From Sulfuricella denitrificans (GTDB lineage: Bacteria; Pseudomonadota; Gammaproteobacteria; Burkholderiales; Sulfuricellaceae): a stretch of DNA of 64,000 nucleotides. A program made the translations under genes and the position numbers. Each line of letters begins with the position of its first letter. Position 1 is the stretch's first letter. The stretch lies in assembly GCA_002632355.1 (NCBI GenBank), contig NSJJ01000003.1:186001-250000 (forward strand), read 5' to 3'. Below, in pieces: positions 37,293 to 46,452 of the stretch. The notes under the pieces were generated by a model. It was not told where the DNA came from. It saw only the letters and a list, made by a program, of their open reading frames with translations, and made no database searches.

Positions 37293-38281
37293 ATACTTCA
37301 CTTGAATATCGTCTGCTCAATGACTATCAGCACGATTTCCCGCTGCTGACTTCGCCATTTGCAGCCCTTGCCCAGGAACTCGGGGTCAGCGAAAGCGAAG
37401 TACTGCAAACCCTGTCCCGGTTGCAGCAGCAGGGCATGGTAAGCCGGGTCGGCGCTGTGTTCCGGCCACGCAGTATTGGTGCAAGCACCCTGGCCGCACT
37501 TGCCGTGCCGGAAGAGCAACTGGAAGAAGTGGCTGCCATGGTAAGCAGTTACCCTGAGGTGAACCATAATTACCAGCGGGAGCACCATTACAACCTGTGG
37601 TTTGTGGTGGCGGCACCTGACGAGGTGGCGCTTCAGCGGGTGCTGAAGGAAATTGAGGAGCGATCTTCATGCCGGGTACTTATCCTCCCGCTGGTCGAGG
37701 ATTATCATATTGATCTGGGCTTTGACATGACCGGAAACCGGCGCAAGAGCGCTTCGTTTGTCGCGGCTCATGCAAGTTCGCCCTGCCAGCCTTATTCGCC
37801 CACCCCGGATGAAAGCCGCGTCATCGCAGCCATCCAATCCGGCCTGCCGCTGGTGGCTCTCCCCTATGCTGCAGTGGGTGAAAGCTTGGGTTTGGCGGAA
37901 CCTGTCGTGATCGGGGCCCTGCAAAATCTGGTCCTACATGGGGTGATCAAGCGCATGGGCGTTGTGGTACGGCATCACGAATTGGGATATCGCGCGAATG
38001 CCATGGTGGTGTGGGATATTCCAGATGAAGAAGTCAGCTCTTTAGGGCATTGTCTCGGCAAACTCGAATTCGTTACCCTGTGCTACCGCCGTCCGCGGCG
38101 TCTGCCGGCCTGGCGCTATAACCTGTTTTGCATGATTCATGGGCATGATCGTGATGAAGTGCTGGCGCGAGTGGAAGAAATGCGTCATGGGTGCGGGCTG
38201 CAGCATGTTGCCTGCGAAGTGTTGTTCAGCACTCGCCGCTTCAAGCAGTGCGGCGCACGTTACGCCAGAGTCGCTGCCTGA
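37289..38281 (+). CDS. nirD: Fused siroheme decarboxylase NirDL
   Basis: A 330-residue cytoplasmic protein made of two Lrp/AsnC-like modules. Residues about 5-150 are NirD-like (LLNDYQHDFPLLTSPFAALA, then HNYQREHHYNLWFVVAAPD) and about 170-325 NirL-like (VIAAIQSGLPLVALPYAAVG, CYRRPRRLPAWRYNLFCMIHG). The HNYxREH and YRRP/WPYNLF motifs hold the catalytic residues of siroheme decarboxylase, which converts siroheme to didecarboxysiroheme. It overlaps nirF by four bases. NirG and NirH follow separately. Confidence 0.9.
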   Translation: MNTSLEYRLLNDYQHDFPLLTSPFAALAQELGVSESEVLQTLSRLQQQGMVSRVGAVFRPRSIGASTLAALAVPEEQLEEVAAMVSSYPEVNHNYQREHHYNLWFVVAAPDEVALQRVLKEIEERSSCRVLILPLVEDYHIDLGFDMTGNRRKSASFVAAHASSPCQPYSPTPDESRVIAAIQSGLPLVALPYAAVGESLGLAEPVVIGALQNLVLHGVIKRMGVVVRHHELGYRANAMVVWDIPDEEVSSLGHCLGKLEFVTLCYRRPRRLPAWRYNLFCMIHGHDRDEVLARVEEMRHGCGLQHVACEVLFSTRRFKQCGARYARVAA

Positions 38282-38724
38282 TGGACGAACTGGACCGGGC
38301 AATCATCAACCACCTGCAGGGCGGTTTCCCTCTTTGCGATCATCCTTATGGCGAAGTGGCAAAACAACTGGGTTGTAGCGAGAACGATTTGCTGGTCCGG
38401 CTTGAAAAATTGCTTAATGACAAAGTTTTGACCCGTTTTGGCCCGATGTATCATGCCGAGCGCCTGGGAGGCGGTTTGAGTCTCGTGGCAATGAAGATAC
38501 CCCCTGATGATTTCGAACGCGTGGCCGGAATCGTCAATGCCATGCCGGAAGTCGCGCACAATTATGCCCGCGAACATGCGCTCAACATGTGGTTCGTGCT
38601 TGCCACCGAAACGCCGCAGGGCCAGCAGGAAGCATTGGCACGGATCGAGCGTGAGAGCGGTTACCCCGTCTACAATATGCCGAAAATCAAAGAATATTTT
38701 GTTGAACTGAAGCTGCGCGCCTGA
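38281..38724 (+). CDS. nirG: Siroheme decarboxylase subunit NirG
   Basis: A 147-residue AsnC-like protein with DELDRAIINHLQGGFPLCDHPY at the start and HNYAREHALNMWFVLATE at the catalytic position, matching NirG/NirD-type subunits. It works with NirDL and NirH in removing two carboxylates from siroheme for haem d1. The ATG overlaps the nirDL stop by one base. The next gene on this transcript is a PilJ-like protein, an unusual insertion. Confidence 0.9.
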   Translation: MDELDRAIINHLQGGFPLCDHPYGEVAKQLGCSENDLLVRLEKLLNDKVLTRFGPMYHAERLGGGLSLVAMKIPPDDFERVAGIVNAMPEVAHNYAREHALNMWFVLATETPQGQQEALARIERESGYPVYNMPKIKEYFVELKLRA

Positions 38725-38813
38725 TCATGATGGATTCGCCATGGAAGTTCCACTAAAATGGACGTTTTTATCCGTATAGTAGAAGCACCGATAACCACAT
38801 AGGGGATTCCACG

Positions 38814-39692
38814 ATGACTTGCCAAGTGGCACCAGGTTTTACTAGTCATGTTTCACGATTTAAGCAGGAGAAAGCAGGCAACAATGGCATACGATTCAGA
38901 AAAGTTCTGTCAGGTTTTCTTTTTGTCTGCATGGCGCTACTGCTAAGTGGGTATAACAATTCAGCGATGGCGGAGATAAGTGATCTTAACTCGGCGATCA
39001 ACAAAGCTGGCCGTCAGCGCATGTTATCTCAACGCATGGCCAAGGCTTACCTGCAGATCGGCCAGAATGTCGATCTCCAGCGTTCCACAAAAATTCTGGA
39101 AAATTCGATCGCGTTATTCGACCGGCAACTGGTCGAGTTGAAGAATTATGCTCCGACACCGGAAACCAAGAGCACTTTCCTTAATCTGGAAAAAATATGG
39201 CTTAGCTATAAAGATGTCCTGATCGGCGCCGCGCCCAGTCGCGAAGGGGCAAAGAAAGTAATGGAACTCAGCGAAAATGTATTGCAGCTTTCCCATGATG
39301 GAACGCTCCAGCTGGTCAGTCTGTCAAAATCGGAAAGCGGCCCTCTGGTCGGTGTTGCTGGCCGTCAGCGCATGCTGTCCCAGCGCATGGCAAAGTATTA
39401 CCAGGCGATCAACTGGGGTGTGGCGCCTGCAAATGGTACTGCGGAACTGGATAAGGCACGCAAGGAGTTCAATATCGGCTTGAGAGCGCTTGCCGAAGCG
39501 CCTGTGACCACACCGATAATCAAGCGTGAGCTGGACCTGGCGCGTCAGCAATGGATGTTTTTTGAGAGTGCCCTGAACAGTAGTGGCGGCGACAAGGCGA
39601 CACAGGCCACAACCGTTGCTACCACAAGCGAGCGCCTGCTCGATGAGATGGACAAGGTGACTTCCTTGTTCGAAAAAATGGACCACAAGTAG
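38814..39692 (+). CDS. Secreted protein with two PilJ-type sensor domains
   Basis: A 292-residue protein with a cationic N-terminus, a signal helix (VLSGFLFVCMALLLSGY) and no other membrane segment. The motif AGRQRMLSQRMAK occurs twice (about residues 66-78 and 182-194), showing two tandem domains of the type IV pili methyl-accepting transducer N-terminal (PilJ) class. In NarX/NarQ-like and related sensors such helical domains bind nitrate or nitrite. Here there is no kinase or signalling domain. It lies between nirG and nirH, with six bases to nirH. AGGGGA precedes the ATG. Confidence 0.85.
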   Translation: MTCQVAPGFTSHVSRFKQEKAGNNGIRFRKVLSGFLFVCMALLLSGYNNSAMAEISDLNSAINKAGRQRMLSQRMAKAYLQIGQNVDLQRSTKILENSIALFDRQLVELKNYAPTPETKSTFLNLEKIWLSYKDVLIGAAPSREGAKKVMELSENVLQLSHDGTLQLVSLSKSESGPLVGVAGRQRMLSQRMAKYYQAINWGVAPANGTAELDKARKEFNIGLRALAEAPVTTPIIKRELDLARQQWMFFESALNSSGGDKATQATTVATTSERLLDEMDKVTSLFEKMDHK

Positions 39693-39698
39693 CTTTTG

Positions 39699-40190
39699 AT
39701 GTCTGCTGAAGACCCACTGCTTGATCAGCTCGATCGGCAGATTATTCTTGCGACTCAGGAAGGTTTGCCATTGTCCCCGCAACCCTATGCGGTAATAGCG
39801 AATCAGCTGTGCTGCACGGCTGAAGAGGTGATGGCGCGTTTGAAAAGCATGCTGGAAAGTGGTGTCATTCGCCGTATCGGTGCGGTTCCTAATCATTATG
39901 CGCTGGGCTACAAGGCCAACGGGATGACGGTGTGGGATGTAGAGGACGAGCGTATTGACGAGCTGGGTGAGCGAATCGGCAAGCTTGAGTCGGTCAGCCA
40001 TTGTTACCAGCGTCCACGCTATCTGCCCGACTGGCCATACAATCTTTTTGCCATGGTGCATGGCCATGACCGCACAGAGGTGGAACACAAGGCACGGCAG
40101 ATCGAAGAACTGCTGGGTGATGCCTGCCATGCACATGAAATTCTCTACAGCACGCGGATACTTAAAAAAACCGGCTTGCGGATAGTTTGA
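39699..40190 (+). CDS. nirH: Siroheme decarboxylase subunit NirH
   Basis: A 163-residue AsnC-like protein of the NirL/NirH branch: DQLDRQIILATQEGLPLSPQPY at the start, then RRIGAVPNHYALGYKANGM and HCYQRPRYLPDWPYNLFAMVHG. It complements NirDL and NirG. The start at 39699 follows AGCTTTTG, a weak site; a TTG directly before would add one codon only. The next gene is a hemerythrin protein 23 bases on. Confidence 0.9.
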   Translation: MSAEDPLLDQLDRQIILATQEGLPLSPQPYAVIANQLCCTAEEVMARLKSMLESGVIRRIGAVPNHYALGYKANGMTVWDVEDERIDELGERIGKLESVSHCYQRPRYLPDWPYNLFAMVHGHDRTEVEHKARQIEELLGDACHAHEILYSTRILKKTGLRIV

Positions 40191-40213
40191 TTGATTTGAT
40201 GACTGGAGGCGGT

Positions 40214-40756
40214 ATGTTCGAGTTTTTGTGGAAAAGAAAGCCCCCCGCAACACAGGAGAAGGCGAAGCAGCAAGAACAGGCTCCCGCCCCTGCAGGCGCA
40301 GCTGCGGCAGGCACCCAGCTGCACTACGATCCCAATCTTGTGCCCAATCTGGTATCGGATCATCAAGCCCTGCTCGGAATTTTTGGTGAAATTGCTGCGG
40401 CGATGGAACAGAAAAACGTGGCGCTTACCAAGGAAAAGCTGGGTGAGTTCGGAGATGCGCTGCGTGGCCATCTGCTCAAGGAAAACGTGCGTTTCTATGT
40501 CTATCTTCAGCATAGCCTGGAAGGTGATGCCGAAAACGCAGAGATCATGCATGATTTTCGCAGGGAAATGCAGCATATCGGCAAAGCAGTGGCCGATTTT
40601 CTGCACAAATATACGGCTGAGGGCGAGTGGGATGGCCAGATGTGGCTGAGCTTCCAGCAGGAGGTGGGCGGCATCGGCAAGGTGCTGACCAAGCGCATCC
40701 AGACCGAGGAAAACATCCTTTACCCGCTCTACCTGCCGCCGCAGGAGTATCGCTAG
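40214..40756 (+). CDS. Hemerythrin-like (HHE) domain protein
   Basis: A 180-residue soluble protein. A charged Ala/Pro/Gln-rich linker (residues 8-35) precedes a four-helix domain with metal-ligand candidates in VSDHQALLGIF, LRGHLLKENVRFYVYLQH, MHDFRREMQHIGKA and RIQTEENILYPLY. HHE proteins bind a di-iron centre that reacts with O2 or NO; YtfE/DnrN relatives repair nitrosative damage. TGGAGGCGG precedes the ATG. It ends the first nir transcript; an FNR box follows before nirJ. Confidence 0.85.
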   Translation: MFEFLWKRKPPATQEKAKQQEQAPAPAGAAAAGTQLHYDPNLVPNLVSDHQALLGIFGEIAAAMEQKNVALTKEKLGEFGDALRGHLLKENVRFYVYLQHSLEGDAENAEIMHDFRREMQHIGKAVADFLHKYTAEGEWDGQMWLSFQQEVGGIGKVLTKRIQTEENILYPLYLPPQEYR

Positions 40757-40780
40757 AGTTCTTGTAAAAGCCATGCGTGT

Positions 40781-40794
40781 TTGATCTAAATCAT
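40781..40794 (+). promoter_or_regulatory. FNR/DNR-type box, nirJ promoter
   Basis: TTGATCTAAATCAT differs at one base from TTGAT-N4-ATCAA. A -10-like TACATT (40817-40822) is centred 32 bases downstream of the box centre, the spacing of a class II promoter. This predicts a separate start near 40829 for nirJ-nirN. Confidence 0.78.
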
Positions 40795-40858
40795 TTCTGA
40801 CCCGAACCGTTCCGGGTACATTCGTTTCATCACTATTGGTATTGTTCCGGAGCGTTTC

Positions 40859-42022
40859 ATGTTTCGCATTTCCCAGTTCATGCAGGAAATTGCCCATCCG
40901 ACCCCGCTTGGATCTAAAAGAAATCCGCCGGGTCCGGTGGTGATCTGGAATCTGATTCGTCGTTGCAACCTGACCTGCAAGCATTGCTACTCGATTTCCG
41001 CCGACAAGGATTTTCCCGGCGAATTGTCCACGCAGGAAGTCTTTGGCGTGATGGACGATCTCAAGCGCTTCCGGGTGCCGGTGCTGATTCTCTCCGGGGG
41101 TGAGCCTTTATTGAGGCCGGATATTTTCGATATCGCCCGTCGAGGGAAGGAAATGGGCTTTTATGTTGGCCTGTCTTCCAATGGGACGCTGATCGATGAA
41201 CGCAACATCGAGCAGATCGCCGCCATCGGCTTTGATTATGTTGGCGTCAGTCTGGATGGCATTCAGGCCACGCACGACAAATTCCGCCGCATGGAAGGTG
41301 CATTCGAGAAGTCCATGCATGGTATACGCCTGTGCAAGCAGCGCGGCATCAAGGTTGGTATTCGCTTTACCCTGACTCAGGACAATGCGCACGATTTGCC
41401 CGCGCTTTTGCAACTTATGGAAGACGAGGGGCTGGATAAGTTTTACCTCTCTCATCTCAACTACGCCGGGCGGGGCAACAAGAACCGCAAGGATGACGCT
41501 TTCCACCAGACCACGCGCACTGCGATGGACCTGCTTCTCGACACATGCTGGCGCGACCAGCAGGCGGGCAGGCCGAAGGAATTCGTGACTGGAAACAACG
41601 ACGCCGATGGTGTGTACCTGTTGCTGTGGGTGAGGAAGCACTTCCCTCACCTGGAAGCTCATATTCGCGCCAAACTGGAGCAGTGGGGCGGCAATTCATC
41701 CGGGGTCAATGTGGCCAATATTGACAATCTGGGCAACGTCCACCCTGACACCATGTGGTGGAACTACACTCTGGGCAATGTACGCGAGCGGCCTTTTTCA
41801 GAGATCTGGATGGATTCTTCTGACCCCATCATGGCCGGACTGAAGGCCCAGCCAAGGTCCGTGAGCGGTCGCTGCGGAGCTTGTGCTTACTTTGCCATCT
41901 GTGGCGGCAATACAAGGGTAAGGGCATGGCAGGTAACGGGCGATCCGTGGGCAGAAGACCCTGCCTGTTATCTCGATGACGAGGAAATTGGTGTGATCCC
42001 GGCAACGGTTGAGGAGCGTTAA
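40859..42022 (+). CDS. nirJ: Haem d1 biosynthesis radical SAM protein NirJ
   Basis: A 387-residue radical SAM enzyme. The SAM cluster motif is CNLTCKHCY after WNLIRR, with GGEPLLR following. A C-terminal SPASM-like region (CGACAYFAICGGNTRVRAW and a later ACYLDD) binds another cluster. It replaces the propionate side chains of the siroheme-derived precursor by keto groups. The start at 40859 follows GGAGCG. One base separates it from nirN. Confidence 0.95.
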   Translation: MFRISQFMQEIAHPTPLGSKRNPPGPVVIWNLIRRCNLTCKHCYSISADKDFPGELSTQEVFGVMDDLKRFRVPVLILSGGEPLLRPDIFDIARRGKEMGFYVGLSSNGTLIDERNIEQIAAIGFDYVGVSLDGIQATHDKFRRMEGAFEKSMHGIRLCKQRGIKVGIRFTLTQDNAHDLPALLQLMEDEGLDKFYLSHLNYAGRGNKNRKDDAFHQTTRTAMDLLLDTCWRDQQAGRPKEFVTGNNDADGVYLLLWVRKHFPHLEAHIRAKLEQWGGNSSGVNVANIDNLGNVHPDTMWWNYTLGNVRERPFSEIWMDSSDPIMAGLKAQPRSVSGRCGACAYFAICGGNTRVRAWQVTGDPWAEDPACYLDDEEIGVIPATVEER

Positions 42023-42023
42023 T

Positions 42024-43508
42024 ATGCGATGGCTGGTGATGATCGTTTGCCTGTTTATGGTCCAGGTCGCAATGGCTGCCCAGCCTGTTGAAAAGCTGTA
42101 TTCTGAGCACTGTGCTTCTTGTCACGGCACAGATCGCCTGGGCGGCATCGGCCCGGCTCTCTTGCCGGAAAATCTGGCACGCCTGCGCCGCCCGGATGCG
42201 ATCAAGACTATTGCCAGTGGCCGGGCGGCCAGCCAGATGGCAGGGTTTGGCGACAAGTTGAACAAGGAGGAAATCGAATCTCTCGTTGGCCTGATTTACA
42301 GCAAACTTCCCCAGGTGCCGGTGTGGGGTGAGAATGAAATCATCACTTCACACATTCAGCACGAACCAGCAGGGACCCTTCCCGATAAGCCTTTATTCAG
42401 CGCCGATCCGCTGAACCTGTTTGTGGTGGTTGAACTGGGCGACCATCATGCGACCATCCTCGATGGCGACAAGTTCGAGCCTATTTTCCGCTTTCCTACC
42501 CGTTTTGCCCTGCACGGTGGCCCCAAGTTTTCTCCCGATGGGCGTTTTGTCTATTTTGCCTCGCGCGATGGCTGGGTGAGCAAATTCGATATCTACAATC
42601 TGAAAACCGTGGCGGAAGTGAGGGCTGGTATCAATACCCGTAATCTGGCGGTATCTGGCGATGGCAAGACGGTGCTGGTGGGTAATTACCTGCCGCATAG
42701 CCTGGTGCTGCTGGATGCCGGCGATCTCACGCTGCTCAAGGTGATTCCGGCGGTCGGGCAGGATGGCAAGAGCTCGAGGGTGTCTGCGGTGTATCAGGCA
42801 GAACCCCGCGGCACTTTCGTTGCCGCGTTGAAAGATACGCGCGAGGTATGGGAGATTGTCTATGGCAAGAAGGATTTTCCGATTCGCCGCATTGCAGTGG
42901 ACGATTACCTCGATGACTTTTTTTTCGACCAGAGCTACCTGCACCTGATCAGCACTGCGCGCGACAGCAAGAAAGGGCACGTGCTCGATCTCGACACGGG
43001 AAAGAAGGTTGCCGACCTGGATTTGCCCGGCATGCCGCATCTTGGCTCGGGCATCACCTGGGATTACCAGGGGCACCCGGTGATGGCAACGCCGAATATG
43101 AAGGAGGGTGTAGTTAGCGTGATCGACATGCAAACCTGGAAAACGATCAAGCAAATCAAAACGCAGGGCCCCGGATTTTTCATGCGCAGCCACGAGAATA
43201 CTCCCTATGCCTGGACTGACGGTTTCGCAACTGGCGATCCGGCAAGTAACGACACGATGACCCTGATCGACAAGAACACCCTGGAAGTAGCCCGTGTCCT
43301 GAGGCCCGAGCCCGGCAAAACAGCGGCCCATGTGGAATTTACCCGCGATGGAAAATATGCCCTGGTGAGCATCTGGGAAATGGACGGTGCGCTGGTGGTC
43401 TATGACGCTGAAACGCTGAAGGAAGTGAAGCGCATCCCGATGAAGAAGCCTTCGGGAAAGTATAACGTTTACAATAAAACGACCCGGTCGGCAGGGACCA
43501 GCCACTAA
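42024..43508 (+). CDS. nirN: NirN, c/d1-type dehydrogenase of haem d1 synthesis
   Basis: A 494-residue periplasmic protein, a NirS paralogue. The signal peptide MIVCLFMVQVAMA is followed by a cytochrome c domain with CASCH and a d1-type propeller (HGGPKFSPDGRFVYFASRDG, HLGSGITWDYQGHPVMATPN, GPGFFMRSHENTPYAWTDG). NirN dehydrogenates the last precursor to haem d1 and transfers it to NirS. GAGGAGCG precedes the ATG. It closes the nir region. Confidence 0.94.
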   Translation: MRWLVMIVCLFMVQVAMAAQPVEKLYSEHCASCHGTDRLGGIGPALLPENLARLRRPDAIKTIASGRAASQMAGFGDKLNKEEIESLVGLIYSKLPQVPVWGENEIITSHIQHEPAGTLPDKPLFSADPLNLFVVVELGDHHATILDGDKFEPIFRFPTRFALHGGPKFSPDGRFVYFASRDGWVSKFDIYNLKTVAEVRAGINTRNLAVSGDGKTVLVGNYLPHSLVLLDAGDLTLLKVIPAVGQDGKSSRVSAVYQAEPRGTFVAALKDTREVWEIVYGKKDFPIRRIAVDDYLDDFFFDQSYLHLISTARDSKKGHVLDLDTGKKVADLDLPGMPHLGSGITWDYQGHPVMATPNMKEGVVSVIDMQTWKTIKQIKTQGPGFFMRSHENTPYAWTDGFATGDPASNDTMTLIDKNTLEVARVLRPEPGKTAAHVEFTRDGKYALVSIWEMDGALVVYDAETLKEVKRIPMKKPSGKYNVYNKTTRSAGTSH

Positions 43509-43544
43509 CATTAAAGGCCCTGCGAAGCTGCTGGGCGTGCGGAC

Positions 43545-43943
43545 TTACTGCCGTACTTTTATGATTGCAGTGCCGATTTCGTATCCCTTGTTATCTTCCA
43601 GCTGGCTGCAGCGGCGAACCTGTACCAGTGCCTTGAATGGCTTGGTGTTGGAGCCGAGCGGTGATTGCAGCTGGATCTCCAGCAGTTCGCCATAGCGTGG
43701 CACATACTGGGCGATGAAGGCGAAGCCATCCACACTCAGATCCTTGCTCATGGCGTAGAAGACTTCACCACTATCAGATGCTCTTGCCTTGACGTAGCAT
43801 GCCATGGGGATGCGGCGGGAGCAGCGCATTTCTCCACGTGCTTCATTGCTTCGTTGCCCGCCATTGATAACGCGCAGATGAACATGAGGCGCGCGGCGTG
43901 ATTCGGATCGATTCTGTTGCTGATAGGCTTTGGCAAACGGCAT
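43545..43943 (-). CDS. PilZ-like domain protein
   Basis: A 132-residue soluble protein. RRIPMACYVKARAS-type arginines and SKDLSVDGFAFIAQ match the PilZ c-di-GMP-binding pattern (RxxxR and DxSxxG). The binding arginines are RCSRR. It may respond to the diguanylate cyclase encoded at 13421-14911 or others. Start at 43943 because GGGGAGG precedes that ATG by a few bases; a GTG five codons earlier lies inside the ribosome site. Confidence 0.78.
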   Translation of the reverse strand: MPFAKAYQQQNRSESRRAPHVHLRVINGGQRSNEARGEMRCSRRIPMACYVKARASDSGEVFYAMSKDLSVDGFAFIAQYVPRYGELLEIQLQSPLGSNTKPFKALVQVRRCSQLEDNKGYEIGTAIIKVRQ

Positions 43944-44041
43944 GAAATCCTCCCCCACATTGTTTGACTCTGTGGTGAGGATTATAACAATATCTTGTGG
44001 TTACTTGTAAAGCAAAAACACTATAGATGGTGTCGGGTTGT

Positions 44042-44509
44042 TCATGCCAGCAAACGCATCCTGAGTTTGCCAAATACCTGTGCGGGGAGGAGGTTGCTGA
44101 AGTCCAGCGGGGGTAGTTCCATGCTGTCCAGGGTGTTTTTTACCAGCAATCCCAGTTCCGTATCGCCTTCCATTACCAGGCGACGGGAGAAAAACAGTGT
44201 GTCCGGGTCTTCCTTGCGCAACGCCAGCAAAAGGAAATCCTGAGCGCTGGCGCTGATGGAAAGGTCTGGCTCGGCAGCGCTCGCCTGGCGGGCAACAAGG
44301 CCATTCTGATCGAATGTAAAGTGAAAAGTGACGCCCGCATCGCGTACCCGGACGCTGACCTGCTTGCCGTGAAGCGGTTGCCATACCGGGTCAAGGCGCT
44401 TTGCACCCAGAGCCAGATTGATTGCGCGGGAAAAAATCAGCGAATGGGGATATTGCGGCAATTTCGAAAGTATTGCGCTGATTGGCTGGGGAATGAAGAA
44501 TGGACGCAT
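44042..44509 (-). CDS. ubiT: SCP2-domain ubiquinone accessory factor UbiT
   Basis: A 155-residue sterol-carrier-like lipid-binding protein. The LARRLDPVWQ-type stretch appears here as LGAKRLDPVWQPLHGKQVSVRV, and AAEPDLSISASAQDFLLLALR is the SCP2 core. UbiT is needed with UbiU and UbiV for ubiquinone synthesis without oxygen. It follows ubiV by 10 bases. AGGAAC precedes the ATG. Confidence 0.88.
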   Translation of the reverse strand: MRPFFIPQPISAILSKLPQYPHSLIFSRAINLALGAKRLDPVWQPLHGKQVSVRVRDAGVTFHFTFDQNGLVARQASAAEPDLSISASAQDFLLLALRKEDPDTLFFSRRLVMEGDTELGLLVKNTLDSMELPPLDFSNLLPAQVFGKLRMRLLA

Positions 44510-44519
44510 GGTGTTCCTT

Positions 44520-45431
44520 TCAGGCGCTCGCAGCGAGTGCAGGTTGGGGGATGAAATCCAGGCCGGGTTTGCCATGCCAGTACCCGTTGCAGGGCAGTTC
44601 AGGCATTAGTTTTTCCATCTGGGTCAATGCCAGGCTGGGCGGAAGGCGCTGTTCCAGCGTTTCGCGGAACAGGTGCAGAATCTTTTCTGTGTGATACGCC
44701 TGCGGGCTGATACGCACGACACCCACGCCGCCGGCGCGCAGGTCCGCGAATTCACCCAGCAGGTTGTATACCCGTGCCGATTGGGTCTGGATGCCGTTGA
44801 GCGTGAGGAAAGGCTGGCCTTCGCGGGTTTTGAGCGTAAGGCCGTTTTCATAATCGAGGCAGCGGAACTGACAGTCGTCTTTCTGCAGGTTATGGTGCCG
44901 TGCCGTGAAGCAACGCGCCGAGAATGCAAGCGGCAGCCGTCCATAAGCGAATACTTCGGTTTCCATACCCTCCGGGAGGCTTTGCTGCATGGCCGCAAGT
45001 GCCGCGCCCGACATCTCCACCGGCATGACCCAGCGCACAGCGCCCATGCCGGCCAGCAACTGGAGTGTTTGCGGGTTGTAAATGTTCAGGGTGGGGCCGG
45101 CCACGAAGGGCACCCGGTTCGCCAGCAGGCGCACTGCCCCCATGTCGTTGGCTTCGACCCTGAAGTTGACATTGCCGGTGATTTTGCGCAAGGTTTTGAG
45201 GTCAGACTCCGATTCGATCAGGGTCTGGGTGGAGAGCACCACTTCCTTGCCTGCATCGCTGAGTTTTTTTGCCACTTCAAGCCAGTCTTCCAGGCGCAGA
45301 AGATGGCGGCGCGAGCACACCGTTTCGCCAATATAGACGATATCTACCGGTGATTGCGCAATAGCGTCGTAAAAGGCGTTGACCTTTTCGCTGTCCCAGT
45401 AGTAGAGGAGGGGGCCGAGTGAAAGTTTCAT
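44520..45431 (-). CDS. ubiV: O2-independent ubiquinone hydroxylase subunit UbiV
   Basis: A 303-residue U32-peptidase-like protein with a [4Fe-4S] cluster bound by four cysteines: one in [11 protein letters not shown] and three in [18 protein letters not shown] and [10 protein letters not shown]. With UbiU it hydroxylates the ubiquinone ring under anoxia, probably using prephenate. The start at 45431 follows a weak site only five bases from the ubiU stop, so the genes are coupled. Confidence 0.92.
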   Translation of the reverse strand: MKLSLGPLLYYWDSEKVNAFYDAIAQSPVDIVYIGETVCSRRHLLRLEDWLEVAKKLSDAGKEVVLSTQTLIESESDLKTLRKITGNVNFRVEANDMGAVRLLANRVPFVAGPTLNIYNPQTLQLLAGMGAVRWVMPVEMSGAALAAMQQSLPEGMETEVFAYGRLPLAFSARCFTARHHNLQKDDCQFRCLDYENGLTLKTREGQPFLTLNGIQTQSARVYNLLGEFADLRAGGVGVVRISPQAYHTEKILHLFRETLEQRLPPSLALTQMEKLMPELPCNGYWHGKPGLDFIPQPALAASA

Positions 45432-45435
45432 TGAT

Positions 45436-46452
45436 TTATTTCCATGGCCGGTAATAAGCGCCCAGTGTCTGCTGCTGGCCTTCGGAGACTTTGCCCAGTT
45501 CATTCATCCACGCTGGCTTGACGGCAAATTGTTCCCGGTTGCGGCGGCAGGCATCGATGGCCTCTCGCCATACCTTGGTGACTTGTGCCACGTAGGCAGG
45601 GCTGCGCTGGCGTCCTTCGATCTTGATCGCTGCAACGCCCATGCGCATCAGTTCCGGCAGCAGTTCCAGGGTATTGAGGCTGGTGGGTTCCTCGATGGCA
45701 TAGTAGGTTTCCCCTGCTACATCGAAACGGCCCTTGCACAGCGTGGGATAGCCGGTGTTCTCATCCTTGCCATAGCGGTCGATAAGAATGCCGTTGAGGC
45801 GCGACTCCAGGCCTTGCGGCGTTTCCTGCCAGCGCACTGCCTTGGGCGGCGAGCACACGCCGCAAGTATTGGGAGAATCGCCGGTGGCGTAGGAGGACAG
45901 GGCGCAACGGCCTTCAACCATAACGCACAGGCCGCCAAAGCCGAACAGTTCGATTTCCACCTGGGTCTTGCTCATCAGTTGTTCCACCTGCGCCAGCGCC
46001 AGCACGCGCGGCACTACGGCGCGCTGGATGCCGAAGTGCTCGTGGTAGAAGTTGATCGCTTCATAATTGGTGGCGGAGCCTTGCACCGAAAGATGCAGGC
46101 GCAGTCCGGGATGAGTCTTGGCGGCATATTGCATGAGCCCGGGGTCGGCCAGGATCACCGCGTCCATTCCTAGTTCGGCGGCATTGTCGATCGCCGAAGT
46201 CCAGCGCTGCCAGCCGCTGGTCTGGGGGTAGGTGTTGAGGGCCAGCAAGGTTTTTCTGCCTTTGGCGTGGGCGTAGCGTACGCCTTCTTTCGCATTTGCC
46301 AGATCGAAATTCAAACCGGTGAAGTTGCGCGCATTGGTATCGTCGCGAAACCCCATGTAGACGCAGTCAGCACCATTGTCCACCGCGGTCTTCAGGGCCG
46401 GCAGGCTGCCGGCCGGACAGACCAGTTCGAATTTCTTGGTTTCAGGCTGCAT
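45436..46452 (-). CDS. ubiU: O2-independent ubiquinone hydroxylase subunit UbiU
   Basis: A 338-residue U32 family protein. [20 protein letters not shown] and [17 protein letters not shown] open the domain, and cysteines for the [4Fe-4S] cluster are in [25 protein letters not shown] and [10 protein letters not shown]. It forms a heterodimer with UbiV. It overlaps the upstream radical SAM gene by 11 bases. Confidence 0.93.
   Translation of the reverse strand: MQPETKKFELVCPAGSLPALKTAVDNGADCVYMGFRDDTNARNFTGLNFDLANAKEGVRYAHAKGRKTLLALNTYPQTSGWQRWTSAIDNAAELGMDAVILADPGLMQYAAKTHPGLRLHLSVQGSATNYEAINFYHEHFGIQRAVVPRVLALAQVEQLMSKTQVEIELFGFGGLCVMVEGRCALSSYATGDSPNTCGVCSPPKAVRWQETPQGLESRLNGILIDRYGKDENTGYPTLCKGRFDVAGETYYAIEEPTSLNTLELLPELMRMGVAAIKIEGRQRSPAYVAQVTKVWREAIDACRRNREQFAVKPAWMNELGKVSEGQQQTLGAYYRPWK

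Noticed and set aside
42393-43511. Open frame antisense to nirN
   Set aside because: No start signal and no domain; shadow of the propeller gene.
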